Shown: positions 8,222-16,672, numbered from the stretch's first letter. The stretch is DNA of 64,000 bases from Streptomyces sp. CGMCC 4.7035 (GCF_031583065.1 NZ_CP134053.1:2790001-2854000), one strand, 5' to 3'. The notes: generated from the letters alone by a model not told the origin. A program made the numbers and translations.

Positions 8222-9499
8222 CTATGCGGGTGATACGGGCTGTACGGATCCGGGTGTGCGAACCGTGCGCCGCAGCCGCCGGATCGGGGCCGTCGCGATC
8301 AGCGCCGCCGCGCACCCGGCGCTCATCAGGGCGGCGAGCAGCAGCAGTTGATGGACGCCCACGGCCGAGCCGGCCGGTCCAGCGATCACCTGGCCGAGCG
8401 GGACGGCGAGGATCGAGCCCGCGATCTCGTACGCGGAGATCCGGTTGAGCTTGTCCTCGGGGATCTGGGTCTGCACGGTCGTTGACCACTGCACACCCCA
8501 GAACGCCCAGCCGATGCCGCTGACGGCGTACCCGAGGAGCACCAGCCACAGTGCGAGATCCTCAGCGAGCCCCGCGGCGAGCGGCATCAGCGGGAACAGG
8601 AACATCGCGACCGCCCCGCCGAGCAGTGGCCGCGCGGGCCGGATCCGGATCGCGACAAGCCCGCCGAGCACACACCCGGCGCCGAACGCGCCCTCCGCGT
8701 ACCCGAAGGCGGCACTCCCGTGCTCCCCTGTGACCGAGGCCGCGCCGAGCGGCGTGACCGGACCCCAGACGAACACGCCGAGCACCCACCAGATGAGGAT
8801 GACCGCCCATAGCCAGGACCGGGACCGGAACTCCTGCCAGCCCTCCCGCAGGTTCTTCAGGGTCGACGCCGAACGGTCGACGGTGTACGCCCCGAGCCGC
8901 AGCGCGAGCAGGCAGAGCCCGCTCGCCCCGAACGTGACCGCGGTCACCGCGAACGCCCACGCCGGGGAGAATGCCGCGAGGAGCCCGGCGAGCGCGGGCC
9001 CCGCCATGGTCGAGATGCCCTGGGCGACCCGCAGCACCCCGTTGGCCTTGTGTGCGTCGGTGGCGACCTGCGGGACCAGGCCGTTCACGCCCGGCTGGAA
9101 CATCGCGGTGGCCAGACCGCCGAGCGCCGTCACACCGATCAGGAACCACAACTCCGGTCGCCCGGTCGCGAAGGCGAGGGCGGTCGCGCCGATCAGGCCG
9201 CAGCGCACCGCGTCCGCCCCGATCATCAGCGGCCGCGGATGGATCCGGTCCGCGAGGACGCCACCGAACACTACGAACAGGGCGAATGCCCCCATCCAGG
9301 CGCCGAGCGCATAGCCGACGGCGCTCACCCCGTACCCGAGTGCCAGCATGGCGACGGACAGGGCGACGGGCAGCATCGCATCGCCGAGCAGCGAGGCGAT
9401 GCGGGCGGTGAAGTAGAGGGTGAAGTTACGGGTCCACAGCGGCTGCCCGTCCGCCGCCGGCGGGTCGGCCCGGCCCGCCGCCTTGGTTGTCTCGGTCAT
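8222..9499 (-). CDS. MFS transporter (EntS/DHA3-like exporter)
   Basis: This integral membrane protein of 425 residues has about twelve hydrophobic segments. The first begins FTLYFTARIASLLGDAMLPVAL, and the loop 2–3 signature region reads GGVLADRIHPRPLMIGADAVR, as in major facilitator exporters of the EntS/macrolide-efflux type. Its start lies one base beyond the stop of the AsnB-like gene, with GTGGAGC serving as ribosome site, so the two are translationally linked. In this context it probably exports the product made by the surrounding enzymes. A substrate cannot be read from sequence. Confidence 0.9.
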   Translation of the reverse strand: MTETTKAAGRADPPAADGQPLWTRNFTLYFTARIASLLGDAMLPVALSVAMLALGYGVSAVGYALGAWMGAFALFVVFGGVLADRIHPRPLMIGADAVRCGLIGATALAFATGRPELWFLIGVTALGGLATAMFQPGVNGLVPQVATDAHKANGVLRVAQGISTMAGPALAGLLAAFSPAWAFAVTAVTFGASGLCLLALRLGAYTVDRSASTLKNLREGWQEFRSRSWLWAVILIWWVLGVFVWGPVTPLGAASVTGEHGSAAFGYAEGAFGAGCVLGGLVAIRIRPARPLLGGAVAMFLFPLMPLAAGLAEDLALWLVLLGYAVSGIGWAFWGVQWSTTVQTQIPEDKLNRISAYEIAGSILAVPLGQVIAGPAGSAVGVHQLLLLAALMSAGCAAALIATAPIRRLRRTVRTPGSVQPVSPA

Positions 9500-9500
9500 C

Positions 9501-11303
9501 TCAGAGCTCCACTCGCACGCCGTAGGTACGCAGCCAGTCGTCGAGTTGCAGCGCCGTCTCCAGGACCGCCCGGCCGACCCCTTCCAGGCCCGGCGCCTGC
9601 TTCAGTCCGTCCGAGAGCAGCGGCAGGACGGGACTCTCCCCGGCTCGTACGACAGCGGCGAGACGCTCGCGCAGGACTCGGTCGTAGGCCGCGTCCCGCA
9701 GGTTCGGGTACGGCGTCTTGACCCGCATCGCCACCTTCTCGGGCAGCGCGTCGCGCAGGGCGGCGCGCAGCACGCTCTTCTCACGGCCGTCGTGCGACTT
9801 CATCGACCAAGGGATGTCGAAGGCGTACGCGAGCAGCCGGGGGTCGGCGAACGGTACCCGGATGTCCAGGCCCGCGGCCATGCCTAGCCGGTCGAGCCGG
9901 TCGAAAAGCACCCGGGAGTGTCGGGTCAGGGCGAGATAGGTGACCTCGCGGTGCCGGGCCTCGGCCGGATCGGCGACGACTTCGCGTGCACCCAGCTCGG
10001 CGATCGCGTCGCGGTGGCAGTCGTGTTCGTACGTCGCCAGGTCCAGGGTCGCGAGCAGGGAGGCGTCGAAGACCCGGTCCATGCCGTCGAAGCGGGCCCG
10101 GCCCTCGGCGACCCAGGGGAAGGTGTCGGTGTGCACCCAGCGGTCGAAGCGCTGCCAGTTGTAGCCACCGAACACATCGTCGCCGAGCTCACCGGAGAGC
10201 GCGACGGGCGCATGCCCGCGCGCGGCGCGGAACAGGCTGAGCAGCGAGGCGTACTGGTCACCCTTGTTGATCGGGATGTCGTACGCGGCGAGTACGTCGG
10301 CGCGCAGCCGCGAGTCGAGCAGGTCGAGGCCGGTGAGGGAGATCTCGTGGTGGTCCGTGCCGGCGTGCTCGGCCATCATGCGGGCGTAGAGGTGGTCCTC
10401 ATTGCCCGAAGTGCCGTCCGCGTCCTGGTCGTTGACGGCGAGGCTGCGGATCGGGCCGGTGCCGAGCCCGCTAGCCGTCCGCGCGGCCAACGCCGTCAGT
10501 GAGCTGGAGTCGAGGCCCCCGGAGAGCAACGAGGCGGGCGGCTCGCCGCCGGGCCCGAACTGCTCCGCGACCACCGTCTCCAGGAGCTCCCGCACCGTCG
10601 CCACGGTCTTGTCCAGGCCGTCGGTGTGCTCCCCGGCCCGCAGCGCCCAGTACGTCCGCTCACGCAGGCCACCGACCCTGCTGACACGCACCACACACCC
10701 GGGCCGCACCTCCCGCATGCCCCGGAACATCGCGTGTCCCGGCACTCGGGCGATGGAAAGAATGTCGCGCAGGCCACCCGCGTCGACGGCCGGTGTGAAG
10801 TCGGGGTGCGCGAGGACCGCTTTCGGCTCCGAGCCGAACAGGACGCCGTGCTCCGTCGGCGCGTAGAACAGCGGCTTCACGCCCATCCGGTCACGTACCA
10901 GGAGCAGTTCCTCGCACCGCTCGTCCCAGACCGCGAAGGCGTAGGTACCCTCGATCCGCTCGGCGCACTCCTCGCCCCACTGCCGGTAGGCGCGAAGGGC
11001 TACCTCCGCCTCGTTCTGGGAGACGAACTCCTGGCCTAGGCTGCGGAGTTGAGCGCGCAGTGCCTGCGCGTTGCTGATGCGTCCGGCGTACGTGACGACG
11101 GTGCGGCTCCCTGTGGCATCGCCGGACACCAGCGGTTGGCCGTCGGCCGCCGAGGTGCTCCGGTGCCCGAGTGCGGCGTGGGCCGACCGCCACAGCCCTG
11201 CACCGCCCGGGCCGCGTCCGGCGAGGCTCGCGGTCATGACGCCCAGTGGGTCCACCGCCTCGGCGGCGCGCACGAAGTCGACCCAACCGGCTATGGCTGA
11301 CAT
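9501..11303 (-). CDS. Asparagine synthetase B-like amidoligase lacking the N-terminal Cys
   Basis: The 600-residue protein has the two-domain AsnB layout: an N-terminal Ntn-hydrolase-like glutaminase domain (about 1–210) and a C-terminal ATP-pyrophosphatase domain with the PP-loop LLSGGLDSSSLTALAAR, SGELGDDVFGGYNW and LDIRVPFADPRL. True glutamine-dependent enzymes begin Met-Cys; this one reads MSAIAGWVDF, so Ser replaces the nucleophilic Cys that becomes residue 1 after Met removal. The glutaminase is therefore probably inactive, as in beta-lactam synthetases and some lasso-peptide cyclases. It may use ammonia or another amine to form an amide, or close a ring. It follows the fusion gene by 36 bases in the operon. 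Confidence 0.9.
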   Translation of the reverse strand: MSAIAGWVDFVRAAEAVDPLGVMTASLAGRGPGGAGLWRSAHAALGHRSTSAADGQPLVSGDATGSRTVVTYAGRISNAQALRAQLRSLGQEFVSQNEAEVALRAYRQWGEECAERIEGTYAFAVWDERCEELLLVRDRMGVKPLFYAPTEHGVLFGSEPKAVLAHPDFTPAVDAGGLRDILSIARVPGHAMFRGMREVRPGCVVRVSRVGGLRERTYWALRAGEHTDGLDKTVATVRELLETVVAEQFGPGGEPPASLLSGGLDSSSLTALAARTASGLGTGPIRSLAVNDQDADGTSGNEDHLYARMMAEHAGTDHHEISLTGLDLLDSRLRADVLAAYDIPINKGDQYASLLSLFRAARGHAPVALSGELGDDVFGGYNWQRFDRWVHTDTFPWVAEGRARFDGMDRVFDASLLATLDLATYEHDCHRDAIAELGAREVVADPAEARHREVTYLALTRHSRVLFDRLDRLGMAAGLDIRVPFADPRLLAYAFDIPWSMKSHDGREKSVLRAALRDALPEKVAMRVKTPYPNLRDAAYDRVLRERLAAVVRAGESPVLPLLSDGLKQAPGLEGVGRAVLETALQLDDWLRTYGVRVEL

Positions 11304-11339
11304 GCAAATGAACCCTTCTGAAGACGAGTTGGGGCGGGG

Positions 11340-13229
11340 TCAGGCGTCGAGCGACGCGACGGCTGTCTCGGCTGCGTCGGCTTTCTCGTCGTAGTCTCCG
11401 TGGATGTCGCAGGCGTACCACTGGGCCAGGGCCCGCATCGCCTCCATGACGCGGGCGGTGGGCCGCCAGCCGAGCTCGCGCTCGATCAGGCCGGTCGCCA
11501 TGGACCAGCGCGGGGAGAGCGGCTGCTGGCTCCACTCCCAGGGGGTACGCCGTGAGACATCGGCGAGCAGCCCGGCGAGCTCCACCTCGCCGTGGAGCGC
11601 GGAGGCCACGTTCAGGACCGGCTCGGCGGGCGGGGCGGCGAGCACGGCACGCAGCGCGTCCGCGAGGTCGCGGTGGTCCAGGATCTGGTGTACACCCTGC
11701 GGGTCGAGCAGCAGCGGGCGGCGTGTCCAGGCCAGGTCCACCCAGCGCACACAGGCCGTGGACGCGGGCGCGTACGGCCCCACCGGGTCGGCGATCCGCA
11801 GCACCTGCACGGGGACCGAGGCGCTCTCGCCCCACTCCCGGCAGCGTCGCTCCTCCTCCCACCAGCCACGGGCCACCTCGTCCCGGGGAGCGTCGGGGCC
11901 CACGGCGTCCTCGGTCAGCTCGTCGGGGGCGCTGCCCCGGTAGACGGCGGCGGAACCGACGTACACAAAACGCTCGACTCCCGGCGCACCAGCGGCGGTC
12001 AGGGCCTCATCGAGGCCGTCGCCGGTGCCGGTGCCGAGGTGGACGACGTAGGACGCGCCCTCCTGTCGCACCTGGAACCCCAGGTCGGTGAGGGTGCCCG
12101 CCAACTGCCGCCCGAACCCGCCCGCACCGCCGGTGACGTGGACGGCGTGTCCCGCGGGCGCCGGCCGCGGGAGCGTTCCGCCGACGCGGCGGCCCTCGTC
12201 CATCGCGGCGAGAGCGAGGTCCCTGACGGTGGGCGCCATCGCGAGGAGTTCCTCGGCGGTGTACTCCTCGCACAGGCCGCCGGGGCCGAGTGTCTCCCAC
12301 ACGGCGGCGGCGGTGACCCGGTCGGGCTCGGCGGCGTCCGAGAGTACGATGCCGGTCGCGTATCCGGTCAGCCATACCGCGTCCGCGATCCGCTCGCCGA
12401 GCTTCTGACGGGCCGGGCGGTGTGCCTCGTCCGCGTACGCCGCGCGACAGCCGCGGAGGGCGCCGGCCCGGCGCAGCCACCGCTCGGTCTCGATGAACTC
12501 CCAGGTACCGGCACCCACCTCACGCACCGCGCAGCGCGCATCCCCGTACTGGTAGAAGGGCACGACGGGAAAGCGCGGACAGTCCCCGGCGCCCGCGTCC
12601 CGCGGGACCTGCCCGGTGAACAGGGTCGCCTGCCGGAAGCCGTGGTAGGCGTTCCCCGCCAGGCTGGGCAGCGCGTCGTGCTGCACGGTGCTCGGCGTGC
12701 AGAAGCGGACGGGGACGCCGCGCTCGTTGAGGAACCGCTGCACGACCACGTCGTAGGGCCAGCCACCGCCGTGCTTCTCCTGGTACTCGCCGTATTCCCG
12801 GGCGAGTTCGGCGGGCAGCATCAGCGCCTGGCACGGCACGTGCTCCTGGAGGGTGTATGCCCAGGTGGTGCCGGAAAGGGCGGCGAGGCGGGCCACGGCT
12901 CCATTGCGGGCCTCCCAGCCACCGTAGAGGGAGATCGCCTCGCCGGGCGGCGCAGCGGCGGCAGCCTGCTCGGCATGCTCGTAGAACCCCTCGGCGAGTA
13001 CCACATCGTCCTGGAGGACCAGGTGATGCGTGGCGTCCGGCGCGACGCACCCCCACGACACCAGGGCGGTACGCAGCGCCGTCGGCCGCCCCTCCGGGTC
13101 GGGGTCGGTGGTCACGAGGATGCGGCCCCGGGGGTCGGCCTCGGCCAGCCGGCGAGCCTCCTCCATGCGCTTGGGGTGCGCCATCACGGCACCGCTCAGC
13201 TTGATCTCATCACGACCTACGGGTCCCAC
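11340..13229 (-). CDS. Glycosyltransferase-like / NAD-epimerase-like fusion protein
   Basis: The N-terminal half (about 1–200) looks like a GT-A glycosyltransferase: a first strand KLSGAVMAHPKR and a DxD-like THHLVLQDDVVLAEGF. After a middle segment (about 215–345) of unknown function comes a Rossmann domain starting HAVHVTGGAGGFGRQLAGTL and running YVGSAAVYRG ... RIADPVGPYAP ... ILDHRDLADAL, as in extended SDR epimerases/dehydratases. The usual YxxxK catalytic pair is not recognisable; the position reads around GWWEEERRCREWG. The GTG at 13229 begins just before the first strand; the longest frame starts at 13280. It is the first gene of the six-gene operon. Roles in sugar transfer and binding are inferred. 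Confidence 0.75.
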   Translation of the reverse strand: MGPVGRDEIKLSGAVMAHPKRMEEARRLAEADPRGRILVTTDPDPEGRPTALRTALVSWGCVAPDATHHLVLQDDVVLAEGFYEHAEQAAAAAPPGEAISLYGGWEARNGAVARLAALSGTTWAYTLQEHVPCQALMLPAELAREYGEYQEKHGGGWPYDVVVQRFLNERGVPVRFCTPSTVQHDALPSLAGNAYHGFRQATLFTGQVPRDAGAGDCPRFPVVPFYQYGDARCAVREVGAGTWEFIETERWLRRAGALRGCRAAYADEAHRPARQKLGERIADAVWLTGYATGIVLSDAAEPDRVTAAAVWETLGPGGLCEEYTAEELLAMAPTVRDLALAAMDEGRRVGGTLPRPAPAGHAVHVTGGAGGFGRQLAGTLTDLGFQVRQEGASYVVHLGTGTGDGLDEALTAAGAPGVERFVYVGSAAVYRGSAPDELTEDAVGPDAPRDEVARGWWEEERRCREWGESASVPVQVLRIADPVGPYAPASTACVRWVDLAWTRRPLLLDPQGVHQILDHRDLADALRAVLAAPPAEPVLNVASALHGEVELAGLLADVSRRTPWEWSQQPLSPRWSMATGLIERELGWRPTARVMEAMRALAQWYACDIHGDYDEKADAAETAVASLDA

Positions 13230-13351
13230 GTCTCCACCCCAACACCAGTGATCGATACGGCTCTTACGGAGCCCCGGCACCGCTCATGTTGACCATGCCC
13301 CCATTCGGCAGCAAGGTCTATACCACCCCTCCGAGTTGGCGCCGGGCATGC

Positions 13352-13443
13352 GGGGTCGATGGCCTTGCGCGTCGCGGTCCGGTGGCCCTGGGCGTCCCGG
13401 CCTGGTGGCCCTGAGCATCCCGGTCCGATGGCTTCGGCGGGCC
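13352..13443. repeat. Four 23-bp tandem repeats in a divergent promoter region
   Basis: Units begin at 13352, 13375, 13398 and 13421. The shared core is close to CGGTCCGGTGGCCCTG. The repeats lie between the six-gene minus-strand operon (start about 13229) and the plus-strand gene at 13509, next to a perfect palindrome. A 23-base period is roughly two helical turns, so the units would present on one face of the DNA, as regulator-binding iterons do. Confidence 0.7.
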
Positions 13444-13445
13444 CA

Positions 13446-13465
13446 CTGTCCCGCCGGCGGGACAG
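13446..13465. promoter_or_regulatory. Perfect 20-bp palindrome, candidate LmbU-type operator
   Basis: The sequence ctgtcccgccggcgggacag is fully self-complementary and contains CGCCGGCG, which I recall as the palindromic core reported for LmbU binding. It lies 43 bases upstream of the GTG at 13509 and about 215 bases upstream of the operon start on the other strand. It could be an operator for the LmbU-type protein or a hairpin; the position between divergent genes favours an operator. Confidence 0.5.
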
Positions 13466-13508
13466 AGTTCCGTGGCCCCATGTCTTCCGTACGCTTGAAG
13501 GAGTTCGC

Positions 13509-14180
13509 GTGACCGCCCCTGCCGTCAGCCCGCCCGGCTCGCCCACCCCGCTCGCCGAGGTCGTCTCGCCGGACGGCCTCACCGTCCGTGCCCGCCACCA
13601 CCACAACCCCTACGGCTATCTATTGTCCGGCGCCGGCCTCGACGCCCTTCTCCTCGACCTCGGCCTGCGCCGCGCTGCCAGCATCTGGCGCCAACACCAC
13701 ATCTCCCCTGCCGCCGCGCCCCGGGACCCGTACCCCCGGCTGTCCATGGGCTTCGTCCTCCTGGACCCCACGGCCGACCGCTGGGTCCGGCACGAGGACG
13801 CCGTACTCGGCGCGATCGCCATCGGGGACGAGGGCCACCGCTTCCTACCGAACGCCGCCGCCAAGGCCGCGGGCCACCGCCGCCTCGACCGCAACTATGG
13901 CGAGGCCGTCCACACCGACCCGCACCTGTGCGGCGACGGCGCCTTCCGCTACGGTCACTCCGCCGAGGTCCGCGGCCTGATCGTCGGCGCCAGCGCGCAG
14001 AGCCCCGACCAGGACCTGTACGAGGCGTCGCTGCTCGCCCAGGACTTCATCGCCGAGCTCGCCGACCGCCACGCAGCCTGGGAGACCACCACCGGCGCCA
14101 CTGACTGGCTCGCCCCCAACGACCGCCCGGCGCCCGGGACGGCCGCCATGACCGCCTTCTTCACCGCCGGGGCGTCGTAG
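13509..14180 (+). CDS. Hypothetical protein (about 223 residues), divergent from the operon
   Basis: The GTG at 13509 has an ideal AAGGAG site five bases upstream, so the start is well supported. The protein contains RLSMGFVLLDPTADRWVRHE, GDEGHRFLPNAAAKAAGHRR and a glycine-rich VRGLIVGASAQSPDQDLYEA segment. The last is faintly like the GlcG/HbpS fold, but I do not claim homology. No signal peptide or membrane segment is seen. It sits directly downstream of the repeat/palindrome region and may share its regulation. A long hairpin 30 bases after the stop probably ends the transcript. Confidence 0.75.
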   Translation: MTAPAVSPPGSPTPLAEVVSPDGLTVRARHHHNPYGYLLSGAGLDALLLDLGLRRAASIWRQHHISPAAAPRDPYPRLSMGFVLLDPTADRWVRHEDAVLGAIAIGDEGHRFLPNAAAKAAGHRRLDRNYGEAVHTDPHLCGDGAFRYGHSAEVRGLIVGASAQSPDQDLYEASLLAQDFIAELADRHAAWETTTGATDWLAPNDRPAPGTAAMTAFFTAGAS

Positions 14181-14210
14181 ACGGGGTGCCCACTCGGGGC
14201 GTGGGCCCGA

Positions 14211-14237
14211 GGTGGAAGTCACCCGGTGACTTCCACC
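14211..14237. terminator. Hairpin terminator after the 13509 gene
   Basis: Arms GGTGGAAGTCAC and GTGACTTCCACC form a perfect 12-bp stem around a CCG loop, 30 bases after the stop codon. There is no T-run, which is common for Streptomyces terminators. Confidence 0.7.
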
Positions 14238-14314
14238 CGGTGGTCCTGCTCCAGCGGCACCTTCCAGCCGCCCCTGAGGAACACACAGAGGTCATCCGGC
14301 CCGGCGTCCCTGGC

Positions 14315-14425
14315 CTACGGCACGACCTCGCGCACGCAGTAGCTGCGGGACACCCCCAGGCCGACGGCGGACTCGGCCCAGGCATTGTCTGCGGCCTCAC
14401 CCAGAGTGCCCGCCACTTGACCACT
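14315..14425 (-). pseudogene. Possible IS3-type transposase remnant
   Basis: The minus strand reads GTLGEAADNAWAESAVGLG, resembling the conserved DNALAES...GLxKTE block of IS3-family OrfB integrases. The reading frame is not intact on either side. The surrounding gap (14238–14743) shows no complete gene. Confidence 0.35.
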
Positions 14426-14743
14426 ACAGTGCGGGAGGCACTCATGGGGTGGCTGACGGCCGACGACGACGCGGCAAGAAGGCCGGCGCCTCGCCGACAT
14501 CGAGCGGTGGATGGCGCGCTCCTTCAGAAGGGTCGTTCGCGGAGCCGTTGGCGTAGTACACAGGGGCGGTTCCCCCCGAGGAGGAGATTCCGGGGGACGC
14601 ATGGAGGACAGGCAGCCGTAGAGGTCCGATTTCAGCCGGTACCAGTCGGACTCGCCGCCCGTCGAAGGGGCGGGGCAGATTCACACGGACGGCCTATAAG
14701 CCCATCTGACCTACAGAAACGCCGCGCCCTGAGAACGGGTTGG

Positions 14744-14817
14744 TGGCGCCCCCGGCAGGACTCGAACCTGCGGCCAAGCGCTTAGAAGGCGCCTGTTCAG
14801 GGGCAGCATTCGGGGGC
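14744..14817 (-). tRNA. Degenerate tRNA-Arg(UCU)-like sequence at the left attachment site
   Basis: Read on the minus strand, the 3' part is a normal tRNA. It has an anticodon loop CTTCTAA (UCU), a GCAGG-TTCGAGT-CCTGC T-arm, a CGGGGGC acceptor strand, a G discriminator and an encoded CCA. The matching 5' acceptor strand GCCCCCG lies at 14811–14817, giving 71 bases. The D-arm, however, reads AATGCTGCCCCTGAACA and cannot form the usual GCTC/GAGC stem. It is either a pseudogene or only the 3' tRNA part captured at an integration site. Confidence 0.35.
14745..14792. repeat. Left copy of a 48-bp direct repeat (putative att site)
   Basis: This block is identical to 28523–28570 and corresponds to the anticodon-to-3'-end half of a tRNA-Arg(UCU) gene. 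Tyrosine-integrase elements of Streptomyces use exactly such tRNA 3' ends as attachment sites. Sequences outside the 48 bases differ between the two copies. Confidence 0.8.
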
Positions 14818-14903
14818 TCTGACCTGCATCGATAGGCAGAGCTGTGGCGCTGTCAGACGGTCGAGAGTGACCGACTTCCTACGGGGATTTGTGCCGCAGG
14901 GAT

Positions 14904-15030
14904 CTACAGCCCTTCCGGGACCGACGGCAGCCGGGCTGTCGCCCAAGGGGTCCAGGTGCCGTAGTCGTCGGTCCAGGTGCAGCTGACCTCGCCGGTGCGG
15001 CAGTCGGCGATGCGGGCGAAGTCGCGCCGG
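14904..15030 (-). pseudogene. Possible 3' gene remnant
   Basis: A minus-strand frame ends with RIADCRTGEVSCTWTDDYGT and about a dozen more residues before a stop at 14904. It looks protein-like but has no start or upstream part. I do not recognise it. The remaining bases from 14818 to 15142 hold nothing else I can support. Confidence 0.25.
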
Positions 15031-15142
15031 CGCCGTCCACCGGCTTTCGCGCGGCGCCCGCAGGGAGGCGAGGCCCCCGCCACTGTCGGCGAACGATGTG
15101 GTGACCGTGTGGCGTGGAGTGTTCGGATTCCCTGGCCTGGCG

Positions 15143-16672
15143 TCATGCCTCCTCGGCGCCGCGGTCTGATAGGGAGCCGTACTGGCTGCGCAGGCGGGCC
15201 TTCAGGATCTTGCCGGTGGCGTTGCGGGGCAGGGCGTCGACGAGGACGACCGACTTGGGGAGCTTGTACTTGGCGAGTCGGCCGGACAGGGAGTCCATGA
15301 TGTCGTCGGGCGACAGGTCGGCGCCCGCGCGGGGCACGACCAGCGCTCTGCCCACTTCGCCCCATCGTTCGTCGGGTACGCCGATCACCGCGCATTCGGC
15401 GACCGCGGGATGCTGGTAGAGGAGTTGCTCGACCTCGGCCGGATAGACGTTCTCCCCGCCGGAGATGTACATGTCCTTGATTCGGTCGACGATCGTGACG
15501 TACCCCTCCTCGTCGACAGTGGCCGCGTCTCCGGAGCGGAACCAACTTCCTTCAACGAAGGCGTCCTTGGTCGCTTCGGGCCACTGCCAGTAGCCCTTCA
15601 TCACGTTGAGGCCCGCGATGATCACCTCGCCGACCTCGCCCGGTGCGACATCGGTGAGGTCGGGCCGCACCACGCGTACGTCGGTGAAGAAGCAGGGTGT
15701 GCCGGCCGAGCCGGCCTTGCGGATGCTGTCCGGTGCGCGCAGGCCCAGCGCGGCGGGAGCGGTCTCGGTCAGGCCGTACGCCTGGAGGAAGGTCAGGCCA
15801 CGGTCCTGGTATGTGTGGATGAGGGCCTTGGGTACGGGGGCCGCCGCGCACATCAGGATCCGGATCGACGACAGATCGGCCGTCGCCCACCGCGACGACC
15901 GGGCCATGGCCTGGTACATCGCGGGCACGCCGAACATCCTCGTCACCCGGTGCTCGGCGATGACGTCGAGCACCCGTTCCGGGTCGAAACCGGGCATCAG
16001 CACCGACGTCCCTCCTTTGAGGAAGCCCGGCAGGAAGACGGTGTTGAGGGCGGCGGTGTGGAACATCGGTGCCACCACCAGAGCGACGTCGTCGGAGGCG
16101 ATGTCCACGTCCAGCAGGATGTTGAAGCAGTTCCAGGCGATGTTGGCGTGGGTGAGCATGACGCCCTTGGGACGGCCGCTGGTGCCAGAGGTGTACTGGA
16201 TCATGCACACCTCATCGAGGCCGACCGTCTCGTCCAGGGGGTTGTCCGGCGCGCTCGCGAGTAGCTCCTCGTACGCTTTCCCCACCTCGACGTAGTGCTT
16301 CACCTCGACATCGTCCCTGAACGCGTCGACGATGTTGGTGAGTTCGGCCCCGAACACCAGCACCGACGCTCCCGAGTCGCCCAGGATGAAGGCCAACTCG
16401 GGTGCCGCGAGGCGGGTGTTGAGCGGGACGAAGACGGCGCCCAGCGCGTTCGCGGCGAACAGGGTTTCCACCAGGGCCGGATGGTTAGCGCCGAGGTAGG
16501 CCACCCGGTCGCCGTGTCCGACCCCCAGGGCACGCAGGGCGTGAGCGAGCCGCGTCACGCGCGCGGCCAGCTCTCCGTAGGACAGGGATCCGCCGTCGTG
16601 CACGACGGCGGTGGCCTCCGGTGCCATGCGGGCACGCCGCGCGGGCCACGAGCCGAGCCCTTGATCGCGCAT
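15143..16672 (-). CDS. AMP-dependent acyl-CoA synthetase/ligase
   Basis: This is a class I adenylate-forming ligase of 509 residues, normal length. It has the P-loop-like YTSGTSGRPKGVMLTH, AYGLTETAPAAL, the hinge GYVTIVDRIKDMYISGGENVYP and the C-terminal catalytic lysine region PRNATGKILKARLR. Such enzymes activate aromatic or fatty carboxylic acids to CoA thioesters. The ATG at 16672 follows GGGAG. It sits 26 bases after the flavin reductase and forms a three-gene unit with it and the acyl-CoA-dehydrogenase-like hydroxylase. A CoA-activated aromatic acid is therefore a plausible substrate, which is inference. Confidence 0.92.
   Translation of the reverse strand: MRDQGLGSWPARRARMAPEATAVVHDGGSLSYGELAARVTRLAHALRALGVGHGDRVAYLGANHPALVETLFAANALGAVFVPLNTRLAAPELAFILGDSGASVLVFGAELTNIVDAFRDDVEVKHYVEVGKAYEELLASAPDNPLDETVGLDEVCMIQYTSGTSGRPKGVMLTHANIAWNCFNILLDVDIASDDVALVVAPMFHTAALNTVFLPGFLKGGTSVLMPGFDPERVLDVIAEHRVTRMFGVPAMYQAMARSSRWATADLSSIRILMCAAAPVPKALIHTYQDRGLTFLQAYGLTETAPAALGLRAPDSIRKAGSAGTPCFFTDVRVVRPDLTDVAPGEVGEVIIAGLNVMKGYWQWPEATKDAFVEGSWFRSGDAATVDEEGYVTIVDRIKDMYISGGENVYPAEVEQLLYQHPAVAECAVIGVPDERWGEVGRALVVPRAGADLSPDDIMDSLSGRLAKYKLPKSVVLVDALPRNATGKILKARLRSQYGSLSDRGAEEA

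Noticed and set aside
9455..9462. Another CGCCGGCG site as an LmbU target
   Set aside because: It lies inside the MFS coding sequence without extended symmetry. Such 8-mers are expected by chance at this GC content.
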